From the NCBI RefSeq assembly GCF_902499115.1, contig NZ_CABVPN010000013.1, positions 62,001-126,000 of the forward strand: a stretch of 64,000 nucleotides of DNA, read 5' to 3'. Positions 46,624 to 52,831 of the stretch are shown piece by piece. Below the pieces are notes generated by a model. The model ran no database searches. It worked only from the letters and a program-made list of their open reading frames with translations, and was not told the DNA's origin. The number at the start of each line of letters is the position of its first letter. The first letter of the stretch is position 1. The translations under genes were made by a program, and so were the position numbers. This DNA is from Burkholderia diffusa. Its GTDB lineage: Bacteria > Pseudomonadota > Gammaproteobacteria > Burkholderiales > Burkholderiaceae.

Positions 46624-46971
46624 GTGTTGCGTGTTCTAAGTGTGATGTTGCTTGCGGCGGCTTCCGTTGCCCACGCGGGCGAACACTATCGCGAAGTATG
46701 GAATCCACCGGAGGCAAGGCATGCGCTGCACGGCAGTCATGCCGCCCACCACAAGCCAGCAGCGCGTCGACTGTCGGCAAAGCGGTCAACGAAGATGAAG
46801 CCATCCCGCGTGGCTGCCTACCTCCCGACGCCGACCAAGCGAGAGCATACTGGCCGCGCTGTACGCGTGAACGCCGGGCCGCGCGTGCAGAACCTACCGC
46901 CTCCGTTGACGCATAAAGGCAATGTGCTGCGCGTCGACTCGAACGGTGCCGGGGCGGAGGTCGTTCGCTGA
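46624..46971 (+). CDS. Small exported protein, unknown
   Basis: A 115-residue protein with a signal peptide (LRVLSVMLLAAASVAHAGEHY, cleavage after AHA) and a short basic, His/Pro/Arg-rich mature part with no recognised domain. It starts at a GTG right after GGAGGATGAG, a strong ribosome site. The next gene overlaps its stop (TGATG), so they are coupled. Function unknown. Confidence 0.6.
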   Translation: MLRVLSVMLLAAASVAHAGEHYREVWNPPEARHALHGSHAAHHKPAARRLSAKRSTKMKPSRVAAYLPTPTKREHTGRAVRVNAGPRVQNLPPPLTHKGNVLRVDSNGAGAEVVR

Positions 46972-47180
46972 TGGAAGCAAAAGTCTACAAGGGCTATTTG
47001 CTTTGGGGACATGTTATCCGGCAAGGCCACGAATACGCCGCCAGCGACACTGTCACGCGAAACAACAAGCTCGTTGAAACATCGGGGGTGCTTGGTAGCT
47101 TTGAAAGCGAAGACGAGGCGCAACTGGCTGGCCTCGACTGGTGCCGCGCCTGGGTAGACAACCACAGCAACCACAGTTGA
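46971..47180 (+). CDS. Small conserved-looking hypothetical protein
   Basis: A 69-residue soluble acidic protein: KVYKGYLLWGHVIRQ...ESEDEAQLAGLDWCRAWVDNH. The pattern, a short beta sheet then a helix with a GLDWCRAWVD end, resembles small proteins that often accompany Burkholderia accessory genes, but I do not know the family. The ATG overlaps the stop of the exported protein gene. Confidence 0.6.
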   Translation: MEAKVYKGYLLWGHVIRQGHEYAASDTVTRNNKLVETSGVLGSFESEDEAQLAGLDWCRAWVDNHSNHS

Positions 47181-47244
47181 TGCGATAGACATCCGGAACC
47201 CTGCAGGAAAAACAACTCCCCAAAAGCAAAGAGCCCAAAGCGAG

Positions 47245-47877
47245 ATGGCAAGTTTTTTTGGAGAGCGTACTGCTGAGTACGCCCTTGTCCCACTACTACA
47301 GCGCGCGCTCGTCCGAGAGTTCGGATGGGCTATCCCAATGTCATACTGGAAAACAAGGGAGGGAAACCGCACGTCCGCCGAGATGCACAATGGGCTCTCG
47401 GTCAGAATTCTAGCCATGTTCGCGAGACGTCCGAAGGTGACGCCGTCTGACACTATTCTAGCGGGCAAGGTGAATTCGGAATTATTTCGCTTCGCGAGTT
47501 TTGCACGTCAGTTGGGAATTCCGACTATTGCAGGATTTCCAGCAGTGAAATCTGTTATGGAGTTGCACTCGGACCCACGAGTCTTTTGGCTCCATATCGA
47601 AGGCTTACGAGCGAGCGAATTCTTCGTTGACCTCTCATCAAACCCAGAACAAGCTTTGATAGACACCGATGGCAATCCCGTGCCGACGATGTCCGTCGAC
47701 GACATCGCAGAATACGTTTCCGTACGCGCCCGGACCTTCGCCTGGGACGATGCGATGCAATGCATACACCGACTGCGGACAGAGGACGACGGTCGCTACG
47801 TATCGCCGTGGTCCGTTGGCTACAAGCCTGTATATTTGTTGATTCCCCCGGGCAATTCGGGATTTCCCGCCCGATGA
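47245..47877 (+). CDS. Hypothetical protein (210 aa)
   Basis: An unrecognised soluble alpha/beta protein, with sequence such as PVLQRALVREFGWAIPMSYWKTREGN near the start (residue order LVPLLQRALVREFGW) and LHSDPRVFWLHIEGLRASEFFVDLSS centrally. ATG 47245 is 64 bases after the 69-residue protein gene in the same direction. Its last 320 bases overlap a leftward frame; in the overlap this strand reads more like protein, so I favour it. Confidence 0.55.
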   Translation: MASFFGERTAEYALVPLLQRALVREFGWAIPMSYWKTREGNRTSAEMHNGLSVRILAMFARRPKVTPSDTILAGKVNSELFRFASFARQLGIPTIAGFPAVKSVMELHSDPRVFWLHIEGLRASEFFVDLSSNPEQALIDTDGNPVPTMSVDDIAEYVSVRARTFAWDDAMQCIHRLRTEDDGRYVSPWSVGYKPVYLLIPPGNSGFPAR

Positions 47878-48463
47878 GCGGGAAGTCGTCGAATCCCTCC
47901 TCGTCAACAGTAGACGCAATACGTTTGACCCGAGAACGTAAGGCCCCGCAATGCTCGACCTGCACCCAAGCGAGCTGTCGCCGGTTAAGCTTGTTTTGCA
48001 GTGCTGCCGTCTCCTTGTCGCTCAGGAAACGGACCTTGTTTTGGCTGTACAAGTCGGAACTCGGATGGAGCAGCCGGTCCTTTAGCGGTTGGGGCGGCCA
48101 CGTCGAAAAGTCACTTTCGTAGATTGCAGTCAAGAGGTCGCCTAGGTGACTAACACTCGGGTCGGCCGCAGCATACAAAGCCTTATCGGAAACCTTCTGG
48201 ATGCGTGACGTTGCAGCGCGTGCGATGGCTAGCGGACCTTCCGTCTGCCATGTCGAGCGATGCTGACAGGCGCGAAGGTCGCCAACCACATGCGTCCTGC
48301 GGCGGTCATAGAGACCGCCGCGAATGATGTCCTTCCGGCCACACCTTATTCGACGAGGCTCACGCGGTAGGGCAAGCGCGCCTTGTAGGTTTCTCAATTT
48401 TGTTGAGAAGTCTTGAGAACTACGACTACAGCCGCCCGCGCAGGAAGTCATTACAGTCTTCAA
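47555..48463 (-). CDS. Questionable or truncated leftward gene at the end of the small-gene operon
   Basis: A 302-codon frame that reads like protein only between about 48400 and 47880 (for example HLGDLLTAIYESDFSTWPPQPLKDRLLHPSSDLYSQNKVRFLSDKETAAL and VQVEHCGALRSRVKRIASTVDEEGFDDFP). The remaining C-terminal ~110 codons are Arg/Ser-rich noise lying over the convergent gene. It may be a real gene whose 3' end was lost in a rearrangement near 47878. It begins at a TTG 33 bases after the previous leftward gene. Not recognised. Confidence 0.35.
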   Translation of the reverse strand: MKTVMTSCAGGCSRSSQDFSTKLRNLQGALALPREPRRIRCGRKDIIRGGLYDRRRTHVVGDLRACQHRSTWQTEGPLAIARAATSRIQKVSDKALYAAADPSVSHLGDLLTAIYESDFSTWPPQPLKDRLLHPSSDLYSQNKVRFLSDKETAALQNKLNRRQLAWVQVEHCGALRSRVKRIASTVDEEGFDDFPLIGREIPNCPGESTNIQACSQRTTAIRSDRRPLSAVGVCIASHRPRRRSGRVRKRILRCRRRTSSARDCHRCLSKLVLGLMRGQRRIRSLVSLRYGAKRLVGPSATP

Positions 48464-48496
48464 CGTAAGCGCAATCCATTGGTTGAGGGTCGTCCG

Positions 48497-48844
48497 CTAC
48501 GTGAGGGCGGCTACCGTTTGCAATGCGCCGACGGAAAAAAGTCTGAGGGGGTTCGGGTACCCGCTCAGTCTGACGTAACTAGGTCCGTCGCTGTCATGCA
48601 CGGGTAGCATCGGGAGCGTCGGTCGCGGCGGCAGTTCCTCCCCACCGTCATTTAGCGCGGCAGCAAGACAGCGTGCAACAAGGTGCCGCACCCTCGCCGA
48701 CCATCGCAGGCAGTCCGCCGCGACGACTTCGTCACCGCCCGGATTGAGGAACTGTTCCTCGAAACGCACCATCACGTATTCGGCCAATCTCTGCCGTCGC
48801 AATGACTCGGCGCACCGAGCCGTGCCCACCGGCCCACAACTCAA
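48497..48844 (-). CDS. Hypothetical protein coupled to the HAD gene
   Basis: A 115-residue frame that begins with a TTG overlapping the stop of the HAD-like gene (TTGA), suggesting coupling. The middle reads as protein (LAEYVMVRFEEQFLNPGGDEVVAADCLRWSARVRHLVARCLAAAL). No domain recognised. Confidence 0.45.
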   Translation of the reverse strand: MSCGPVGTARCAESLRRQRLAEYVMVRFEEQFLNPGGDEVVAADCLRWSARVRHLVARCLAAALNDGGEELPPRPTLPMLPVHDSDGPSYVRLSGYPNPLRLFSVGALQTVAALT

Positions 48845-49413
48845 CCGTGACTTTTGAGCCCGTACCCGCCAAAGGCCTTGTCCAGCTTTGTTTTCAGCTC
48901 CGCAAGCACGCTCGGCTCGGCGATGCCGAACATAGGGTCGGTGCGCACAAGCTGTTCACGGCACCATGCGGGCCAATGCAAATAATCGTCGTCGAGTGCG
49001 AGCCACGCCGAGGGTTTGCGCCGCAGCACGTCGCCCCATATCTGCATGCCTCTCGGTGCCTGCGCAAACTCGGCTGGGTCCATCCTCGAGTGGTACGTGG
49101 CACCAATCACTCTTGCCTGCAAGCCCGGCGTCAATCTATAAGACACGCGGCGGATGCTTCCGCGGTAGCGACGCACCCACGATGTCGAAAGGACAATGCG
49201 AACATCACTGTACGATGCAAGCAGTTCTTCAAGAAGTTCGCAATGCTCAAAAAGTTGGTGACCCGGAGAGTTCTGCAAAGTTGGACCGCGCCTGTGAAGC
49301 AAAAATACGTTCTCCGGATGTAGCACCCCATCGTAATCGAGAAAGAGCAGGCGCCCGCCGGTGTGTCGCGGGCGCGGTATCTCGTAAGTCGGCCCGGAAA
49401 ATTCTTTTAGCAT
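48841..49413 (-). CDS. HAD-superfamily phosphatase-like protein (SAK-type HAD)
   Basis: A 190-residue protein with the HAD motifs in order: motif I LLFLDYDGVLHPE (Asp-x-Asp nucleophile pair), motif II IVLSTSWV, and motif IV WLALDDDYLHW. The short cap-less layout matches the HAD domain found in Swiss-army-knife RNA repair proteins, which suggests a phosphate-removing or end-repair role on nucleic acid or nucleotides. Its ATG overlaps the stop of the upstream gene, placing it in a tightly coupled leftward operon starting near 50749. Confidence 0.78.
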   Translation of the reverse strand: MLKEFSGPTYEIPRPRHTGGRLLFLDYDGVLHPENVFLLHRRGPTLQNSPGHQLFEHCELLEELLASYSDVRIVLSTSWVRRYRGSIRRVSYRLTPGLQARVIGATYHSRMDPAEFAQAPRGMQIWGDVLRRKPSAWLALDDDYLHWPAWCREQLVRTDPMFGIAEPSVLAELKTKLDKAFGGYGLKSHG

Positions 49414-49850
49414 TGCCTATCGTCGTCTGTCTGAAGCACCACTGGCCAAGCCTCCAACAGGCGACGAGCTGTGGTGACCACGTCGTCGCCAATCACATAC
49501 GCGGTTGGCGGAAGCTGCGCAACCGATTGAGCCGTTCGTGCGCTGGCGTAAGCGAAACTTCCTTTGCATAGAACGTCAATTCGAAAGGTGGCCACTAGTC
49601 GCGCGCCCGCGGCCGCGCGGCAGGAAGTCTCGTGAACGAAAATCGTGAAGCGCTCCGACACCGGGTATGGGCCACGCGGTGTCGGATGGGCGAGCGCCCG
49701 CAGAGCACGCTGCGACGTCGACCCGCCCGGTTCGACGCAAGTGCCATCGCACACCACGAGCACGCTATCACCACTGCAGTCGCCCAGATACACCGCGACG
49801 TCCGTCTGCACGGGAGAGCTATGTTGCGACAAGCCCGGGGCATCACACAT
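49407..49850 (-). CDS. Hypothetical protein, operon member
   Basis: A 147-residue protein of unknown family, with beta-rich sequence (TDVAVYLGDCSGDSVLVVCDGTCVEPG) and a helical end (VTTARRLLEAWPVVLQ). I chose ATG 49850 (MCDAPG) because AGGA lies about 7 bases upstream and it clears the preceding gene by 28 bases; the frame is open back to 49916. It overlaps the HAD gene by 7 bases. Confidence 0.55.
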   Translation of the reverse strand: MCDAPGLSQHSSPVQTDVAVYLGDCSGDSVLVVCDGTCVEPGGSTSQRALRALAHPTPRGPYPVSERFTIFVHETSCRAAAGARLVATFRIDVLCKGSFAYASARTAQSVAQLPPTAYVIGDDVVTTARRLLEAWPVVLQTDDDRQC

Positions 49851-49878
49851 CAATAGTCCTCTCGGCTCTCGATTCGCC

Positions 49879-50319
49879 TCATGGCGTGCCCTTGCCGACG
49901 CGCTCATATGTGACACTTTTGCTACCCACCTGAATTCGCCTGGTAATACGTCGTCGGCCAGTGGTCACGACTGCCACCATCGGTATCTGCGTGGAGACGC
50001 CAGAGTTGTAATCTCTGGCGAGGGTGCCCGGACCGACATCAATGCCGAGCTTTCTGAAAACCTCGGCAGCTATGGCCTCAAATGGGGCCGCAGGCGCGTA
50101 ACGGCCTGTAAATCGATTCGTCCTCGTTTTCGCGTATATTCCATGCCCTACGCGCACAAGGCGCCCAGTGTCGACCAAGATGCGCAGCACTCGCGTTAGT
50201 TGAGATGAACTTCCCAACTTCGCGAGTTCTGACCGGAGTACGACGACACCTGTCCGTCGCCGGATGGAGCGCGTCACTCGGTCCTTTAGCAGGGACTTAC
50301 TTGTAGCCTTCCGGCCCAT
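49879..50319 (-). CDS. DUF6088/AbiEi-like antitoxin-type regulator
   Basis: A 146-residue protein with the winged-helix start of AbiEi/DUF6088 proteins: DRVTRSIRRRTGVVVLRSELAKLGSSSQLTRVLRILVDTGRLVRVGHGIYAKTR. In AbiEi antitoxins this domain represses its own operon and a second domain tames an AbiEii nucleotidyltransferase toxin. No nucleotidyltransferase is present in this operon, so the partner must be another gene, perhaps the HEPN-like protein just upstream (4-base gap). ATG 50319 (MGRKAT) is the natural family start. Confidence 0.78.
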   Translation of the reverse strand: MGRKATSKSLLKDRVTRSIRRRTGVVVLRSELAKLGSSSQLTRVLRILVDTGRLVRVGHGIYAKTRTNRFTGRYAPAAPFEAIAAEVFRKLGIDVGPGTLARDYNSGVSTQIPMVAVVTTGRRRITRRIQVGSKSVTYERVGKGTP

Positions 50320-50323
50320 ATCA

Positions 50324-50749
50324 TCACGTGCGCCCAAACCGGCGGAAGGTAGCGTCGAGAACCCGTGCTGCCACATCGCATACCTCCGTTACCGAAACTG
50401 CCGGCAAGAAAGGCGTCCCGCGCTCCGTCCAAAAAAGCAGCAAATCGATTGTTACGCTGTCTTGAGCGGAGACCTCTAGAGTCGGAATCGCGGCATCAAG
50501 AATGTCGAAGCTCGGATGTGTAAGCGTTTCAAGCGTCACCCCACTAGCGGCTGCTAGCTCAAGGCAGCAAAAATATATGCACTCGAACGCAAGGCAAAAG
50601 CGCGCGTGCAGAGATAGCGAATCCGTTCTGGCGTCGCGCAGAAGTGCCCCGCACGCAAGAAGGCGAGGACGTATGCATTCGAGGCACTGGCCACGTCGTT
50701 GGGTCGCATCAATCTTCGTCTGGTCGGGGAGGATTTCCGTCACCTGCAT
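50324..50749 (-). CDS. HEPN-like hypothetical protein heading the small-gene operon
   Basis: A 141-residue helical protein. The segment DSLSLHARFCLAFECIYFCCLELAAASG resembles the first long helix of HEPN-type proteins (substrate-binding helix with Arg near its start), though the classical Rx4-6H motif is not evident. The ATG at 50749 has GAGG 7 bases upstream. It is followed 4 bases later by the AbiEi-like gene, the spacing usual for a toxin-antitoxin pair. Identification is tentative. Confidence 0.5.
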   Translation of the reverse strand: MQVTEILPDQTKIDATQRRGQCLECIRPRLLACGALLRDARTDSLSLHARFCLAFECIYFCCLELAAASGVTLETLTHPSFDILDAAIPTLEVSAQDSVTIDLLLFWTERGTPFLPAVSVTEVCDVAARVLDATFRRFGRT

Positions 50750-50990
50750 TTGTGGCCTCGTGCGACCACCCGCGGGACTGAGTTTTCATTGCTAGCGCCC
50801 ACAGCTTGCTGCCGCGAAAGTGAGGCGGCCGCTGACACCGAGCGACACCGTCGTGGAGAGAGTCGGAGCCCAGCCTGTCCGCCACAATGGAATAGGCGCC
50901 GGTTGGCATTCGGGACCTTCACTAACAGCTTCAGCATCCTGCCTAGCATCCTCAAACGATTGCGCGACGTCGATGGCACGTCATTCCTGC

Positions 50991-51031
50991 AAAAAAGCGC
51001 GCTCTGCCCTGCCTCGCAAAGGCAGAGCGCG
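50991..51031 (-). terminator. Strong intrinsic terminator (leftward)
   Basis: CGCGCTCTGCC (50998-51008) and GGCAGAGCGCG (51021-51031) form a perfect 11-base stem, and the minus strand continues with TTTTTT (50991-50996). No protein gene ends here on the minus strand, so it should end a short non-coding transcript. Confidence 0.8.
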
Positions 51032-51086
51032 AATTGTTGAGCCGTCCCACATGCAAGTCGTCTATTCAGGCATGTGCGCCCATCGC
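50991..51086 (-). ncRNA. Candidate structured small RNA (~95 nt)
   Basis: A leftward promoter-like pair (TTTACA at 51114-51119 and TAGACT at 51091-51096, on the minus strand, exactly 17 bases apart) would start a transcript near 51085. It contains a 7-base-pair hairpin (CACATGC / GCATGTG, 51048-51054 and 51070-51076) and ends in the perfect intrinsic terminator at 50991-51031. There is no open reading frame of note. It lies between two divergent gene groups. Promoter, structure and terminator all agree, but expression is unproven. Confidence 0.5.
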
Positions 51087-51121
51087 CTAAAGTCTAAAAC
51101 GAAATATATGCAATGTAAAGA

Positions 51122-51151
51122 TTGGCAATTTATAAATTGCCACTTTATACA
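51122..51151 (+). promoter_or_regulatory. XRE-gene promoter with perfect palindromic operator
   Basis: A perfect 20-base palindrome TGGCAATTTATAAATTGCCA (51123-51142) overlaps the -35 (TTGGCA, 51122) and spacer of a rightward promoter whose -10 is TATACA (51146). It also sits just upstream of the leftward small-RNA promoter. It is the natural operator for the XRE protein encoded next. Confidence 0.65.
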
Positions 51152-51193
51152 GGGTGGATTCACGGCATGCGATAGGCGATGCTCCTGTCGCAT

Positions 51194-51493
51194 ATGGAAG
51201 ACACCACAACACCCCAGCAGAAGGCCGCGCGGCTGCGGCTTGCTACAAATCTAAAGCTGCTGCGAGGCAAACTTGGGCTATCGCAAGAGGTGCTCGCGGA
51301 CCGCGTGGGATTGCACCGGAATCATCTAGGCCAGATTGAACGAGGGTCGGCGAACGTAACTTTGGACAATTTGGTCTCGCTCGCCAATGCGCTCGGAGTC
51401 CAAGAATCGCTCTTGCTTGTAGAACCTACTGAGCAACCGGTACCTATCAAGGTCGGCCGAAAGAAAAGAACTGATGTCAGAGGCGCCCCCTAA
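51194..51493 (+). CDS. XRE-family helix-turn-helix regulator
   Basis: A 99-residue single-domain Cro/CI-type repressor: LATNLKLLRGKLGLSQEVLADRVGLHRNHLGQIERGSANVTLDNLVSLANALGVQESLLL (about residues 13-72), followed by a basic tail (KVGRKKR). I prefer the ATG at 51194 (MEDTTT); one at 51179 adds five residues. A 20-base palindrome lies about 55 bases upstream, consistent with autorepression and with control of the divergent small RNA. Near the right island end, it may regulate excision or the small-gene operon. Confidence 0.85.
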   Translation: MEDTTTPQQKAARLRLATNLKLLRGKLGLSQEVLADRVGLHRNHLGQIERGSANVTLDNLVSLANALGVQESLLLVEPTEQPVPIKVGRKKRTDVRGAP

Positions 51494-51509
51494 GACCACG
51501 GGGAAACAT

Positions 51510-51716
51510 CTAAAACCGAGTGCCGGTCATCCAACTGTCAACGACATCGGCGCGCCAGCGCAAGAGCTCTCGGTCGTACAGCGGAGCACGCGGCGGAAGC
51601 AGCCAAGGGTGGTGACGTGCTCGAAAAACAACCGCGCGCAAGGAAATACCCAGAACGTCTGCCAAGTCGCTGGCGTCGACGTAACGATAAACCTCAAGAG
51701 TGGTGGTATCTGGCAT
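51510..51716 (-). CDS. AlpA/excisionase-like small DNA-binding protein
   Basis: A 68-residue protein with a MerR/AlpA-type helix-turn-helix: YVDASDLADVLGISLRAVVFRARHHPWLLPPRAPLYDRELLRWRADVVDSW. Proteins of this size and type act as recombination directionality factors or as activators of integrase genes. It is the last gene before the right end of the island, about 300 bases from the junction, and a 14-base palindrome (GACGCTTAAGCGTC, 51751-51764) lies 35 bases before its start. The frame on the other strand (51474-51734) is a shadow. Confidence 0.6.
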   Translation of the reverse strand: MPDTTTLEVYRYVDASDLADVLGISLRAVVFRARHHPWLLPPRAPLYDRELLRWRADVVDSWMTGTRF

Positions 51717-51750
51717 CCCACATCTAGCGACTGAGCTTAAATTTTAGATA

Positions 51751-51764
51751 GACGCTTAAGCGTC
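51751..51764. promoter_or_regulatory. 14-base perfect palindrome upstream of the AlpA-like gene
   Basis: GACGCTTAAGCGTC, 35 bases before the leftward AlpA-like start. It is a probable operator for a dimeric regulator, either the AlpA-like protein itself or the XRE protein. Confidence 0.5.
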
Positions 51765-51930
51765 AGCGTGGCGCATCGGGCTTCGGTGCCGACTATGCTG
51801 CGCGTCACTCGTCCAAGGGGTCTACCGACCGAAGGTAAGCTGGGCGCTCATGCTGAGAGCTGACTTTTGGGTCAATCCCAACGAGCAAATATCTGGGGAC
51901 AGAGTAATGGACAGACCGGACCGCTGACCC

Positions 51931-52010
51931 AGTAGGCTGGTACTTTTTGAGAAAGTACCGAGAGGAATTGGGCTGTAACCCAATGTCAGTGGTAGGTTGG
52001 TACTTTTTTA
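51931..52010. repeat. Right-end direct repeats and inverted repeats
   Basis: A ~20-base motif TAGG(C/T)TGGTACTTTTT recurs at 51933 and 51993, exactly 60 bases apart. Between them lie two inverted repeats: GGTACTTT/AAAGTACC (51939-51959) and ATTGGG/CCCAAT (51967-51984). These are likely binding arms for the recombinases and accessory proteins at the right end. Confidence 0.65.
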
Positions 52011-52021
52011 GGTTCCATAAA
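51997..52021 (-). repeat. Right terminal inverted repeat
   Basis: Read inward (minus strand) it is TTTATGGAACC, an A-rich block, then TACCAA, matching the left end at 8166-8192. It abuts the host thyA sequence. Confidence 0.75.
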
Positions 52022-52027
52022 GATGTG
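52022..52027. other. Right attachment core (GATGTG)
   Basis: First host bases after the island on the right; together with GATATG at the left they define a six-base core. GATGTG fits intact thyA. Confidence 0.7.
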
Positions 52028-52789
52028 CGCGTCACCGATGAAGTACGTGAACCAGCGCGGCGTATAACCCGTCAGCCGACCGACGAGCGACAGCAGCGCA
52101 GCCCCTTCCGTCAGGTTGAACGGCGTGCCGAGCCCGACGTCGTTGCTGCGGATGTACAGACACAGCGAAATCTCGCGCTTCGTGACGTTCGGCAGGAACT
52201 GGTACAGCAGATGGCACGCGGGCAGCGCGATCTGGTCGAGTACGGCCGGATTCCACGCGTGAAACAGAATGCGGCGATCGGCCGGGTTCTCCATGATCGT
52301 GTCGAGACACTGGCGCAACTGGTCGATCGCCTTGTACAGCAGCACCTTCGGCGCGCCGTCCTCGTCGAAGCGCGTGACGATCCGGAAACCGCGGCGCGTC
52401 GCGTCGGCGACCTGCGCGTCGGCGCCCGCGTCGAGCACCTTGTAGCCGGGCCACTGGCGCCATTGCACGCCGTACACGTCGCCCAAGTCGTCGACGCCCT
52501 GGCGGTACGGGTTCGCGAGCCACTGCGCATTGTCGTTCGCGTTCGCGTCCCACACCTTGCAGCCGAGCGCGCGGAAATCGGCCGCGCTGCGCGACGCCCG
52601 CAGGAAGCCGACCAGTTCGCCGATCGCGGACTTGAACGCGAGCTTCTTGGTCGTCACGGCCGGGAAACCTTGCTGCAGGTCGAACCGCAGCATCGCACCG
52701 GGCATGCTGATGGTGCGGATGCCCGTGCGGTTCTCCTGCCAGGTGCCGGTGTCGAGGATGGTGCGAACGAGGTCGAGGTACTGTTTCAT
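52022..52789 (-). pseudogene. thyA: Host thymidylate synthase, 5' part (256 codons), truncated by the island
   Basis: The N-terminal 256 residues of the host ThyA, from ATG 52789 (MKQYLDLVRTILD) to GDAHI, with the catalytic cysteine intact in LPACHLLYQFLP. It is the long ThyA form with a ~50-residue insert (ANANDNAQWLANPYRQGVDDLGDVYGVQWR). The frame runs 11 codons into the island (to 51986) and stops, so the protein lacks the dUMP-binding Tyr and the C-terminal 67 residues, which are needed for catalysis. The missing piece is at 7956-8165. Together they would make 323 residues. Confidence 0.95.
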
Positions 52790-52831
52790 GCGGGTTCCTT
52801 CGGCCGCGAGGGCGGCCGTCACCCGCCAATT

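Larger units (their letters stand above)
8166..52021. mobile_element. GInt-type genomic island (~43.9 kb) inserted in thyA
   Basis: The boundaries are set by the two halves of thyA, which join perfectly in frame across the island. The left end carries an operon of three tyrosine recombinases and a small coiled-coil protein (ginABCD layout), followed by a complete replacement thyA. Both ends carry imperfect inverted repeats of the form TGGAACC-N8/10-TACCA, with further copies just inside. The right end has small regulator genes including an AlpA-like candidate directionality factor. Base composition is clearly lower in G+C than either flank. Cargo includes probable antiphage systems and a type VI secretion effector module. 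Confidence 0.9.

Noticed and set aside
8160..52027. Long direct repeats as in tRNA-site integrative elements
   Set aside because: Only a six-base core is shared; no tRNA gene or long att repeat is present.
7956..52789. Two separate thyA pseudogenes or a tandem duplication
   Set aside because: The pieces are complementary, not overlapping, and rejoin in frame at the island ends.
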